A stretch of 64,000 bases of DNA, from contig MU839091.1 of NCBI GenBank assembly GCA_030685235.1, forward strand, positions 1 to 64,000, given 5' to 3'. Of this stretch, positions 33,796 through 45,332 are shown one piece after another (position 1 is the stretch's first letter; each line of letters begins with the position of its first letter). The notes under the pieces are model-generated. The model was given only the letters and a program-made list of their open reading frames with translations. It did not search any database and was not told where the DNA came from. This DNA is from Copromyces sp. CBS 386.78. Its lineage: Eukaryota > Ascomycota > Sordariomycetes > Sordariales > Sordariaceae. The position numbers and the translations under genes were made by a program.

Positions 33796-36700
33796 CTAGG
33801 AAGCATAAGAAAAGTTTGAACCCCTGCAAGCCAGCCAGAACTCCCTCACCACCTGGTTGGTATTCCTCGCTCCTCTCAGTCTGTGTGAACGCATGTCAGT
33901 AACTTGTATATAGCGAACGGCGATGTATATAGCAGACTTACCCGATGATCTTCTTGAGGAAAGTAGACTTCTCTTCGTTGCCCACTTGCTGACTGGGGAA
34001 ACTCTGGTCGAAGAGCGCTTGTTCGAGCCATTGCCTTGAACGCATCTGGCTCGCCACAAGCTTCTTGAGAGGGTCACTCAGCTTGTCGAGCTCGCTTCTC
34101 GCAGCGTTTCCACCGATATTTTGGATGAGAGTCTGTGATATAAGCGGGCCGAGGTGTTCCATCGCATTGTTGATGGTTCCCTGGAGATCGGGGGACTCGG
34201 ACTTGAGGGTAATAAAGTTACTCTGATTTTCATTTTAGTACAACACATACTTGAGAATCAAGAGACACGTGGAGACATACCCAGAACTCTGCCGACGCTG
34301 TCTTGGGCAGCGGCTCCTTCCCATCTAGGACCTTGAGCGAGAACATAAAAAAGTACTCGAGCATCTGTGACGGCTGAATCTGAAATACCACCTCCGGATA
34401 CCTTGTCATAATCTTATCCACGAAGCAAATGCCGTTCTGTGCTACTTCCGTGTCACTTTCTGGTTCCGGGAGACTGCTAAGCATCTGGATTACCCAAGGT
34501 AGTAACTGAGCCAGTAAGGACGCAACCAGGTTCTTCGGTCCTCGGTACAGGCTTCCGACAAAAGAGCATGCCGTGCTCAGCAAAGTGCCCAGCCTAGGGG
34601 TCTCGAATCTTTGTTGACTGAAGAAATTTGTCACGACTTCAGGAGGGAACACGAATGGGCCCGACTCAGTCTCAGAAAATCCCGCTCGGAAGATGATGCA
34701 TATGATCTCCACGACCTCCCCGCTATTGTTGAAAGTCCTCTGCATCTCGACCAAGACGTTGAGGATATCGCACTGGATAGCGGAAAGTTTCGGGTCTTGG
34801 TTGGCGGAAGAAGGATCGGCATCAATGTCAACCACATGCTCCTTGACATCCTGCATACCCTTGGCCATGCTTTGAAGGGACCGGAGAGCGCGGACGGCGA
34901 GTTGATGAGAGACTTCATCGGCAGAAGGAACGTCGCCAGGTTGTTCGACACCGCGCAAGAAGTTGGGGTCGGAAAGGTTCAACATGCTGGGCTGCTGTTT
35001 GAGCTGGACAGCACGCTCGCAGTCTGCTTTGATGATCGAGTAGAGGTTCTCAAAGACAGCCAGCTTCTGGTTCGAATCCGAAATGGCCTGAATAATGGAG
35101 GCGATGGCAAGGATGATACGCTCCTCCGCCAGAGAGTCGAGAACTTGTCTGCTACGGATAGTTTGGTAGTGCATGATAAATGCCGGTGCTTCGCTCGTGA
35201 GAATGCAGCGGCACGATGAGCAGAGAGTTGAGATGGATTTGGCAGAAGGTCCACCAAGAACAGGATCGCCCACAGCCGCAAACAGCAGGTTGAGCGCATG
35301 CGGGAGATACTCGGAATGTCGCTCAAAGTACTCACAGTACCGTTCAATGAGCAAAAGACCCGTCTGGCGCAGACGTAGCGGGACCGGGCCTTGAGCCTGA
35401 CCAAGAAGATCGAAGAAGGGTGAAGCAAAGACCTTGCTTAACTCCACGTCGTATTGGGGGTCTTCCGTGATACAGTCGGACAAAGATCCGAGACAGAATG
35501 CTGATGCCTCAACTTCAGCCCACGACTGTACAGAGAGGGCCTGGAGGAAAAGACCAGAGAAAAACGAGACTAGCGTGAGATTCTCGAGGGTGAAGATAGA
35601 CTGTAGCATATCAGCTATGTCCTTTCTCGCATCCGTGAAGCCGACACGCTCATTAGAATCCCACTCGGCGAATGTCTCTGCAGGGGGCCATTGTGCCTTC
35701 CTCCAGCAGTTCGATACGACGCTCTTGAGGTGTTGTTCAGCGTGTGGGCGCCAGACGTTTACGTTTGCTTCCTCTTTTGAGTAGATATTGTCGATCATGG
35801 TTTCGACAAACGTGGCCCAGAACTCCAGGGCAGGGACGAATATCGAATCCTCGCCCACCAGATAGCCATCAGCAGCGAGAAGGCCAGCTAGTCTCCCCAG
35901 GAACCTCTGGGACCGCTCGTCTGTGCTACACATGAGATCCGAGACCTTGGCATCACCATACGCAAGCATGAGAAGGCCAAATGAAATGCCCTCGATCTCA
36001 TGATCGCCGTGAACGACCCTGTCGTAGTGCCCTGCCGCCCATTCGCTATCGAACAGGGAGGCCAATGCCGCGTAGTGTGCTTCTGTGAAAAATCCCGAAT
36101 AATTGCTGAGTACGTCACTGAAGAGTTCGGAGGCCGGTTGGAAGAGGCCGTCGATGGCGAAGCAGTTGAGAGCCGGGCTGACAAGTTCCCGTAGATGTAT
36201 CACTAGAACATCGGTGTTGGAGGACAGTCGTTGAGCATAGAGGATCCAAGCCTATTCGTTTGTCAGTTACCGGTTCTTCGAGATATTTAGTCCTTGGATA
36301 GATTCTTCGTTGACTTACCTGGAAACAGACAAGCGACTCGCCCTGGACCTGGTAGGTGTCGTCTGATGGGAGGAATCCGCGTGCTAACAATGAAGCCAGG
36401 TCGGGGGCATTACGGACGAGACGCTCGTGTACGTGAACATACTTGATCGAGTTCATATCCGTCTTTCCGACTTCTTCGACAAGGGAGGTCGCGAACCAGA
36501 TGGCGACCTTGAGTTTGGATATCTCGAGATTGTTAACAATGATAGTGGTGTCCAGAGCGTCGTCCAAGGCCTCAATAGGGGTAGCCCGCCCGAGATCGAG
36601 GCTGTAAAGGAAATGCCGAAGGCAGTTGGGCCATAGCTGAGAAAAGTGGATGAAAAATGTGACGAGAGCAATGCACAATTTTTTGATGACAAAGGGAGCA

Positions 36701-37165
36701 ACACCTTGGGTGCACGATGCTATTGTCCAACCAAGGATATTTTGGAGCAGCTCTTTTGCGTCATCGTCGGTGAGGTTGGCACTTTAACGAGTCTCAGTCA
36801 GTTTTTAAGGCTTAATAGAGAAGATGAGTGGGATGGCGAGGGTACCTGTCTTTGTTAAGCTTGACAATGATTGTCAAGGCCGCATAGAATTTAATGTTGT
36901 CATTCGGGTTTCCAATCAAACTCTGGGCTAGTTGCCAGCCCTCAGGGGACTTTTGCAGCCTCTGAAGAACCTCCTGGATACGCGAGACGGTCTCAGGGGG
37001 ATTCGGCTGATAGAGAGCTACAATCAACTGCCAGCACAAGTGAGTTGTGTCAGCCTCGTGGTCTCTCTACGGGGTGTCCTAGTTCATAACCCGCCCTTCA
37101 CTTATCATATGTCCTCTTACCTGTTCCACCTCGGCCAGACTGGTGGGTAATGGTAGTGGCTCCAT
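33796..37165 (-). CDS. Importin-beta family karyopherin (importin-13 / Kap122-like)
   Basis: Nuclear transport receptor built of HEAT repeats. Six exons in transcript order: 37165-37121, 37027-36846, 36781-36319, 36251-34281, 34222-33942 and 33880-33796; phases close, giving 1008 aa. The N-terminus (MEPLPLPTSLAEVEQ, then LIVALYQPNPPETVSRIQEV and GNPNDNIKFYAALTIIVKL) is the RanGTP-binding importin-beta N region as seen in importin-13, transportin-3 and yeast Kap122/Pdr6. The rest is helical throughout, with no other domain. Length fits Kap122 and importin-13 (about 960-1080). I favour this subgroup over Mtr10/transportin-3 because of the N-terminal block, but cargo cannot be told from sequence. 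Confidence 0.82.
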
Positions 37166-38649
37166 TTTTGATTCTCAACTATATAGTGAGGACGAGTGTA
37201 GAGTGCAAAAACCTGTCCACGGGCGTCCACCTCGGCGAGGAAAAGTGAAGGCGTGTTGAGGAGGAATGCCAAGGAAGAGAAGTTGGTGGGTCGTTTGCCC
37301 GTTGCCGTGGTTCCAGAACCGAGAGTACTTTGATATGCAAGGACAGGGAGATGTATAGTATGGAGTTTGCAGTCAAAGATTGCGCTTGTCGTGTTGCTGC
37401 CGTTGTTGTTCTTTGCGATCCCTCTTGACTTTTTGGGAACTGTTGTTGTTTCAGTTTTCGGTGGTGAAAGACGATGGAGCCAGTGGCGGGCTAGAAATTG
37501 GCAGTACTTGTTTCAACTTTCAAGTGCCTAAGCTGGCTGAGATGGAATTCATCAGCAGTGTGCGGACCTGACGAGTAACGTCCCTTCACGGGTCGACGAC
37601 GTCAACTTCTGTAATTTTGAATAGTAATGACAGATTCCGATCAAGTAATTGTTGACCTTGGTTTAGTCTCGAGAATATCCCGTGGGTGAAGCTTAACCAG
37701 TGATATGGCTGACTGCGCTTGTGATATTTTTTCGAGGTTGCTGCTGGCAAAATCAGAAGATTCAAAAGGGAGGCTCCCATCCCTCCAAACAAAAAAAGTA
37801 CTGTGCTGGCGGGTTGCCGCTGCGGCAGCTCCGCAGCCACTCAGGTAGGTTGGGTTGACAGGCGGGCGCAGCGGGCGGGGGCAGGAAAGACTTCAGTTTT
37901 GTCACAACCTACCTAAGGTACCTACTAGGTAAGGTAGGTAATCATCAGGTACGGGACGGGAAGCTTCCGTGTGGGTCGGAAGCTTTCCCTAAGCGAACTT
38001 CTTCCGGATATGCTTTACCATTCGATCGGGCATCCGGAGGTAAGCTTCAAACTTTGTTTGATCATCAACAAGTGGATTGTACGCTTGTAAATCATGTTGT
38101 CATGTCGTGTTTTGCGTTTGTATTGTGTCCCACAGGACGCTGTCCACCCAGCACCTTCGTCCATCTGTTAGTAAAAGCTTCCTGAATATGCGCTATTGCA
38201 GGGCTTCCGCTAACAGAAGCGACCGGGACCACCGGCGGCCGGTGGAGGTGGAGTGACACGGCTCAAAATGGAAAGTAGCTTCAACGACGGGCGTTGATCG
38301 TTGGGCGCAGAGCAGCTCCCGTGCTAGGGTTGAACCCGGCAAACCTGATAGGGAGGTACCTGTACATGTCACACTGACGTGCAGCATCGCTAGTGTTCTA
38401 GAAGTACCTGCAATAACGTGGAGATCCAGATCCGCCCGTCGTGTGACCAGACGGAACGTTGCGACGTGCTTGTTGCTAACTAGGTACGCCCAAAGTAGAA
38501 GTCCCCAACTTGACCTTTCCAATTCGTCCAAGTTGATAGAGTGATAGCTTCTCGGTAGCTGTCAAGTATCCTATTAAATCACTGCCCCCCTCTGGTCTTG
38601 TCTGCGTAGCTGTCCTTCTTGCGACGTTACGGGAACTCATCACCTCTCC
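37166..38649. other. Divergent region, karyopherin / aminopeptidase P
   Basis: These 1.48 kb carry the promoters of two divergent genes. The centre holds the cctaaggtacc-type palindromic cluster listed separately. No domain-bearing ORF or tRNA was found. Confidence 0.45.
37907..37942. repeat. Nested palindrome of acctacc/ggtaggt motifs
   Basis: The run begins acctacctaaggtacc and ends ctaggtaaggtaggtaa, so arms, inner motifs (ccta/tagg) and the central ggtacc are all self-complementary with small offsets. Related bits occur at about 42192 (cctaaggtacctac) and about 1464-1475. Motifs of this kind are common in Neurospora intergenic DNA; function unknown. Confidence 0.6.
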
Positions 38650-40886
38650 ATGCGCAACCTTTGGTCCCTTCCCTCCTCTTGCCTGACCGCAGTTGCCTCC
38701 TCTTCTGTCCCCCGATCAGCCATACGCTCCCAAGCCGCCAGAACTCTATTTAGTCTGACCAAGGCCCCAACTCCTTCTCCTCTGCCGCCACGTTCGACTA
38801 GAGCATTCTCTCTTACATCAAGGTTATTCCAGCATCTTAAAGCCACTTCAGACGAAGAGATCATGGCTGTCAACACGACAGATCGTCTGGCCGCTCTGCG
38901 GTCTCTCATGAAGGAGCGTAGTGTTGATATCTATGGTACGCCCTGTGGCTTTCTCCGCCAAAACAATTTCACTGGCCGCTGACCCTTCTGGAATCCTGCA
39001 GTCGTCCCCTCAGAAGACAGCCATGCCTCCGAGTACATTGCCGAATGCGACGCCCGCCGTACTTTCATCTCGGGGTTCAGTGGCTCTGCCGGAACAGCAG
39101 TCGTCACGCTAGACAAGGCCGCTTTGGCTACGGATGGTCGCTACTTTAACCAGGCCTCTATACAGTTGGATGAGAACTGGCAGTTGCTCAAGACCGGGCT
39201 CCAAGATGTCCCCACCTGGCAAGAATGGACAGCGGACGAATCTGCTGGCGGAAAAACCGTTGGCATCGATCCCACTCTGATTTCCCCAGCGGTGGCCGAC
39301 AAGCTCAATGGCGATATCAAAAAGCACGGCGGCGCAGGCTTGAAGGCTGTCACAGAGAACCTGGTGGATCTTGTATGGGGAGATAGCAGGCCACCTCGTC
39401 CCAGCGAGCCGGTTTTTTTGCTGGGCGCCAAGTACGCAGGCAAGGGCACGACAGAGAAGCTTACGGAGCTGCGCAAGGAGCTCGACAAGAAGAAGGCAGC
39501 TGCTTTTGTCGTGTCAATGCTCGACGAGATCGCGTGGCTTTTCAACCTCCGCGGCAACGACATCACATACAATCCCGTCTTCTTCTCATATGCCATCGTT
39601 ACCAAAGACAGCGCAACCTTGTACGTTGATGAGTCAAAATTGACTGACGAGGTCAAGCAATATTTGGCTGAGAACGACACCGATATCAAGCCTTACACCG
39701 ACCTCTTCAAGGATACTGAGGTTCTTGCAAATGCTGCCAAGACCACCAGCGAGTCGGACAAGCCCACCAAGTACCTGGTCTCCAACAAGGCCTCTTGGGC
39801 TCTCAAGCTGGCGTTGGGCGGCGAAAAGCATGTGGACGAGGTCAGAAGTCCTATCGGGGACGCAAAGGCCATCAAGAACGAGACGGAACTTGAAGGCATG
39901 AGGAAGTGCCACATCCGTGACGGCGCCGCCCTGATCAAGTACTTTGCCTGGCTCGAAGACCAACTCATTAACAAGAAGGCCGAGCTGGACGAGGTGGAGG
40001 CCGCTGACCAGCTGGAAAAGTTCAGAAGCGAACAATCCGACTTTGTCGGTCTTTCCTTTGATACTATTTCTTCTACCGGACCAAAGTGAGTTTCTTTGTG
40101 AGAGGGTGGATTAACCACAAGATGCTAACATTAACGCAGTGGCGCAATCATCCACTACAAGCCCGAAAGGGGCGCTTGCTCTGTGATTGACCCTAATGCC
40201 ATTTATCTCTGCGACTCAGGCGCACAGTTTTATGACGGAACCACGGATGTTACCAGAACACTACATTTCGGCCAACCAACCGCTGCCGAGAAGAAGTCTT
40301 ACACCTTGGTTCTCAAGGGCAACATTGCTCTAGATACGGCAGTATTCCCCAAGGGAACTAGTGGTTTTGCTTTGGATGCCTTGGCCCGCCAATTCCTCTG
40401 GGTAAGTACTGACAATCACCTAGTGGTGTCATGTCCATGGATTGCTAACAACCACCATAGAAATACGGACTTGATTATCGCCACGGAACTGGCCACGGAG
40501 TGGGGTCTTTCCTAAACGTCCATGAAGGTCCCATCGGCATTGGCACTAGGAAGGCGTACATCGATGTCCCTCTGGCTCCTGGCAACGTGCTGTCCATCGA
40601 GCCCGGTTATTACGAGGATGGCAACTACGGAATCCGCATTGAGAACCTGGCCATCGTCCGCGAAGTGAAGACTGAGCACCAATTCGGCGACAAGCCGTAT
40701 TTGGGCTTCGAGCATGTCACTATGGTACCCTACTGCAGGAAGCTGATTGACGAGAGCCTGCTGACACAAGAAGAGAAGGACTGGCTGAACAAGTCCAACG
40801 AGGAGATTAGGAAGAACATGGCAGGCTACTTTGACGGAGATCAGCTCACCACGGAATGGCTGCTGCGGGAAACAAGCCCGTTCTAG
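38650..40886 (+). CDS. ampp: Xaa-Pro aminopeptidase P (family M24B)
   Basis: Metallopeptidase that releases an N-terminal residue preceding proline. Exons are 38650-38935, 39002-40085, 40140-40401 and 40461-40886, giving 685 aa from the first ATG. The N-terminal creatinase-like domain starts at [17 protein letters not shown] and includes [20 protein letters not shown]. In the catalytic domain the metal ligands are visible: two Asp in [11 protein letters not shown], His in [10 protein letters not shown], Glu in LSIEPGYY and Glu in YGIRIENL. The first 71 residues are rich in Arg, Ser and Ala and look like a mitochondrial presequence. An in-frame ATG at 38863 ([14 protein letters not shown]) gives 614 aa, the usual length of the fungal cytosolic enzyme. 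Both forms may be made. Confidence 0.94.
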
Positions 40887-41291
40887 TCGTGTTCGATCTC
40901 CCTTTGTGAAACCGATGGTGTTGGGAAGGGTGTTGGGTATTTGAAGATTTTGGATACCCCCAAAGAGATAAGACTGTTAAAACATCCAAATCATAGCATA
41001 TGTATAAGCGGAGTGATCAACACGAGGTTTGTCATTGGTTGTTCAACGGAGAGAGGGGTAAAAGAATGGTCGTGGGCGTCTGTTGAAGTTTGTTTAGTGT
41101 GACAGCTTCATCACGTTGGATATCTAATGTTCCAAGAAGCGTAAAATGATCAGTGGATACAATGTAACACCATACTTGTCCTCATGCCGACTCGTAAACC
41201 CCATCCCGGATGAGTTTGATGGAACTCTCAATGGATGCATGACGATGTGTGAAAGTAATATGTATTCCTCGTTCTTCTAATCCTGACCAGT
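40887..41291. other. Convergent 3' region, aminopeptidase P / FUN14
   Basis: A 405-base spacer with the two 3' UTRs; nothing else is visible. Confidence 0.5.
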
Positions 41292-41906
41292 CTAGAAAGT
41301 CATAAACGCAGAAAGAGCAAAGGAGATGCCAAAGGCAAGCTTAAAGGCAACCTTGTGCTGCAACGCCTTGAGGATCTTTGACGAGTTCACCCTGTCGCGA
41401 AGATGCAACATGTCTACCAAGTTGATGCCGTAACGAGACGCAACCTATTCACATGTCAATATCTCATCTTTATCATGCCACATGCCGGACTTTCCCTCAT
41501 AAAGTGAACATACCTGAACTATAACCATTCCAACACCAGCCAACAACACAAGCGTCTTGGAAAAGACACTGATCAAAAGCCCAGTGGCAAAACCTGCAAA
41601 GGCTTTTATGTTAACCTCCCGTATACAACAAGACATCATCACCAATACTTTGAACTAGGTTGAAAATGGTAGCCACATACCGCCCAAACTCCCACTAGAA
41701 AGCTGCTTAACAGTTTCGGGATTCAACCACTCTTTCTCGTCATTGTTGTTTTGCGAATGAAGAGACCGCGACTGCTGCGAGCTGCTGAAGGCGTCCAGCT
41801 TCAGAGGCTGTTGTCGCGAAGCCAGAGCGAAGGTGGTTGTGAGGCCGAGGGTGACGGGGACAACGTTGCGCCGGAAGGCGGCGCGGCAGGCTATGCGGGT
41901 GGCCAT
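41292..41906 (-). CDS. FUN14-family mitochondrial membrane protein
   Basis: Three exons in transcript order, 41906-41681, 41593-41514 and 41444-41292, giving 152 aa with introns of 87 and 69 nt. The N-terminus is a mitochondrial presequence (MATRIACRAAFRRNVVPVTL). A first membrane segment follows SSGSLGG: FATGLLISVFSKTLVLLAGV and VIVQ, the Gly-rich FUN14 helix. The C-terminal part has VASRYGINLVDM and a last hydrophobic helix (FKLAFGISFALSAFMTF). In animals FUNDC1 is an outer-membrane mitophagy receptor; this protein lacks a visible LIR motif at its start and instead has a presequence, so its place and role may differ. The family call rests on the helix pattern. Confidence 0.8.
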
Positions 41907-42235
41907 CTTGGGTGGTAGTGTGGTGGTTTGCTGTGGTGGGAGTTGTTTGGTGGTGGTGAAGCTCGTGATGAGACAGGAGGAGGTTGTGGAAGATCGGAGT
42001 GGTTGTTAGATTTTGTGCCACCTTCAGGGACAGATGGTGGTTGCAATTGGCACTTGAAAAAAAAAAAGAGCTGGTAGAAAAGGCGGAATGTTGATCCCGT
42101 CGATGTCGTTCGTTCCTGTTTGGTTGGAAGCTTGAAGCTGAGCTCTCTTGAAAGCTCCGAGTTCACCACTTCAGCAGCCACTGCAGCTACTTGCCTAAGG
42201 TACCTACGCTAGCTATAGATAGTGACGTAAGGAGG
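41907..42235. other. Promoter region of the FUN14 gene up to the hAT insertion
   Basis: This stretch is the upstream region of the FUN14 gene, with a short A-run at 42057-42068 and a cctaaggtacctac motif near 42193. The hAT element is inserted only about 330 bases from the start codon, so it may cap the native promoter. Confidence 0.5.
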
Positions 42236-42292
42236 TTCCTGGCTAGTGATCCATCAGTAATAACAGGGTCCCAGTAATAACTGTAATAACCG

Positions 42293-42311
42293 TAAATGTA
42301 AGGAAAAAATG
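42293..42311 (+). repeat. Subterminal 19-mer, left copy
   Basis: The sequence taaatgtaaggaaaaaatg lies 49 bases inside the left end of the hAT element and recurs identically, in the same orientation, at 44670-44688. Confidence 0.9.
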
Positions 42312-42632
42312 CTGATTCGAACGCGGCTGTGCGTAGACCCATATTTTTCCAGATTTTTACTGGGCGCACAGCATCCTTAGTGAAAATCGATTTTTTTTAC
42401 TGAAATCACTGAAACTACTAGAATCGCTAGCACTAGTAAAATCGAGCTTTTACGTATTTAGATCTGTTTATTTGACGATTACCTCTATGTAAATGCCCTC
42501 TCTTACTCCCTCTCCTACCTACTCGTCTACTGCCCGGTTATTCTAGTCGTTGTCGTATATATAACTATACAGTTGTTCCTCGATATCCAATAAGACCTCG
42601 TCCCTTTGTACAGGAGATAGGCCGGCAAAAGA

Positions 42633-44420
42633 CTAATACAGATTTCTAAGCTTCTTACCGTTTATATAGATAAATAAAGCCATATCTATCTTATCGGCAG
42701 AAAGACGGTTACGCTTTACATTCTCTAGAAAGTTTATAGTAAAGAAGGCTCGTTTATAAAGTATACTATTAGTTAGCGTACTAAATACCCTAGTAGCGAT
42801 AGAAGTGATAATTAAATTATTATTTTTAGTGATATTCTACTACGTTTTAAGATAAAGATTCTAGTAATCCTAAATACGCTAATTAAGCGAGTATATATCC
42901 TATTGGATACGGAAATATATAAAATCCTCGATGAGCTGTTATTCTATTACGTTGTATAATATACAAATATATAGGCGAATGAAGTCGATAATTATAGGGG
43001 TAAGGTTAGTAATAGGGGGGCGAACAGACTTTACTACTTCTATAGTAGTACTTAGTAGTAAGAGGAAGCCTAGCTAGTTAAGTGGTATTAATTATTTTTC
43101 TTTCTTTAATATATATAACTGTTCGAATTTATACTACTCCTCTATTCGAAGTAACGGTCGTTCAGCCTCCTAGGCGTACTATATCGAAATCTATTGAAGG
43201 ATAACGTAACCGACCGTAGCCCTATTTGCTTCTAATATTAATTAGGCCTCGTAAAGCGGTTTTATAAACCGCTCGAGGGTAGCTAGACTATATTAAAAGT
43301 ATACGTTCTCGATAGTATTAAGCACGTATTATAATTGTACGGGTTTTTTAATTGCGGGAGCGTTAAGGGGTAATTATTATTAAGGTGGTTATTATTGAAG
43401 GGGTTCTTGATGCCAGCCGTTTGCTTGACGTACGGTTCGAACGAAGGCACGTAATATAGGTTGCGTACGCAATATTGACTATATAAATCTATATTATAAT
43501 CCTTATCGGGTAATTATATTAATCTAGTTAATTAATAATATAAATGAAATAAATAAGGGATATCTCTAATAAACTTCATAAGGATAGAGATGAGTTTGCT
43601 GCAGTATATTATTATTAACTTTCGAAGGTAAGCCAGTTATAATTTAGAGGTACGAAAGAAATTTATGATATTAATGATTTATTAATTAAGTATACGAAAC
43701 GAGGGTATTGTAAGTAAATCCTTTATTAATAGCTGAAACGAATATAAATTATAGAATATAGTAAAGGTAGTATTAAACTGCCTAATTACCAACTCCTATA
43801 TTAATTATCGGATAGTAGTATATATATCGGTAACGAAACTATTAATTTTAGCCGGGTTATTAGTTATTTCGTTACAAATCTCTAAAATAAAGCCGGCGAA
43901 ATTCACCGCAGTATATTCGGTAGCTTCGGTATACCAGTTTACTTAGAAGAAGGAGATCTGGTCTACTATATTAGAAAATAATACGTTAACGATACGCCTA
44001 CCGTTATAGTTATTAAACTTATTAAAAAAGATATTAATAAAATTAGCGGGGTCGATATACCGTACCTTAATCTACGCTTTTATTTCGTAATAAATAATAG
44101 GGAGCTACTCGTTTACTAGCGCGCCCGTATTAGGGGGAATATAATAAGGGGTAAGAGTATAAAGGAAAGTTCGTATAGGGGATAAATCGAGAAGGTTGAA
44201 AGGTCTCCTGTCGAATAGTATAACTTTAATTACGTACTAGTCGACCTTCTTTTTCTATACTATAGTAAACTGGACCGCGTACTGGCGAATATCCTTACGA
44301 TGTTCAACTTGTTAGCGAATACGGTATACCTAATACTATTGATAGGTTTCGAAATACTCTTTCAAGCGGGTAATATTGTTTACTTAACAGTTATTACAAT
44401 AGTTATACTAAGCAATCTAT
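42633..44420 (-). pseudogene. Decayed hAT transposase
   Basis: On the minus strand the N-terminal end, around 44420-44330, reads as a decayed zinc-finger segment: two Cys codons spaced C-x2-C at 44387-44398, then ITRLKEYFETY, with TAG in places where TGG or CAG is expected. The C-terminal end, about 42825-42633, reads in one frame as ATRVFSTLTNS followed by FTINFLENVKRNRLSADKI and FIYINGKKLRNLY before a TAG at 42635-42633. That pattern is the hAT dimerisation region of fungal and plant hATs (a Ser-Thr-x-x-Phe-Ile-x-x-Lys-x-Arg-Asn-Arg-Leu type block). The middle is too mutated to follow. It is not functional. Confidence 0.75.
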
Positions 44421-44669
44421 ACCGCGCAACTGAGGTCATCCCGTAAGGTAAACTCTCTGAGGATAGCTTCATTTCTAGGGTTTCTTTGGGGGGGCATCGC
44501 GACTAGGTTAACGAGAGGAGGATAGGGTGCTGGTCGGTTTGCTAAATAGTAATGAAATCGCTAAGTTGTACCCAGTTGAACCCAGCAAGACTGGCCAGTA
44601 TAGGGGGTAGAGAGGGTAGGGCACGGACGGTTGCACGGACCATCGTTTTAGCGGTAATTACTGAAAATA

Positions 44670-44688
44670 TAAATGTAAGGAAAAAATG
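44670..44688 (+). repeat. Subterminal 19-mer, right copy
   Basis: Identical direct copy of the 19-mer at 42293-42311, lying 28 bases inside the right end of the hAT element. Direct rather than inverted orientation is unusual for a transposon end pair. Confidence 0.9.
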
Positions 44689-44724
44689 GGATAGTTACGG
44701 TTTCTATCGATCACTATTCCTGGC

Positions 44725-45332
44725 AGGTAAGGGTGTTGCTGACAGCTCAGGGTTAGGGCTCAGTAAGTAATGATATCTGCGTCTAGATATGAAATAACCA
44801 CGTCCGTTAGTGTGGAACAAAAGGCCATCTACGAAAAGAAGTCAAGCATTCTTGTATGTCTCTACACATCATAACACAATCAACCCTACAGCTGGCTGAA
44901 CACAAGTGACAACGATGGCTTTCAAAGGTCAAGTTGGATCTGCATCTTGGGTCCGGCACTCTGGAAGTGGTTGCCAAGAGCGGAGACGCTTGCCTGCCGA
45001 CGGCACACCCCGCATTCTACATGGTCCCACTTGGTACAAAGGTACACCACTTCCAGGCCACGCGCTCGAAGGGCCTAGTCTTTTTTGATAGTACCCGACC
45101 CCAGTGTTGATCAAGGAACGCGTCTCATGCGCTGCACTTTCCTCCCCATCGACCTCCACCGTGCATCAATACGTGCAACAGCGCCGGCAGAATCATGCAC
45201 CGCCGACTGCCATGAACCTCGCTGCCACGAATATACCCTAACAAGTATATAATCTTACAGACTTCCCAAACTCCCCGAGACCCAAAGCCAGACACAGACA
45301 ACCTCAGACAAGAACCCCACGACATATCCACG
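44725..45332. other. Upstream region of the 718-aa protein gene
   Basis: These 608 bases run from the hAT right flank to the next start codon. The last 100 bases are C/A-rich, as expected for a Neurospora-type leader. No other feature was recognised. Confidence 0.5.

Larger units (their letters stand above)
42236..44724. mobile_element. RIP-mutated hAT-family DNA transposon with 8-bp target duplication
   Basis: The element proper is 42244-44716 (2473 bp). It is flanked by the identical 8-mer ttcctggc at 42236-42243 and 44717-44724, the target-site duplication length of hAT transposons. The ends are inverted repeats: tagtgatccatcag on the left, and tagtgatcgatag read inward from the right (the first eight bases match perfectly). 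The core, about 42370-44480, is very AT-rich with stops in all frames, typical of RIP. Subterminal CAGTAATAAC-like motifs occur at 42255-42264 and 42272-42281 and, inverted, at 44654-44663. A transposase relic on the minus strand fits the hAT plan. Confidence 0.85.

Noticed and set aside
34611..35219. 202-codon plus-strand ORF inside the karyopherin gene
   Set aside because: It lies wholly opposite a well-supported exon and has no domain of its own.
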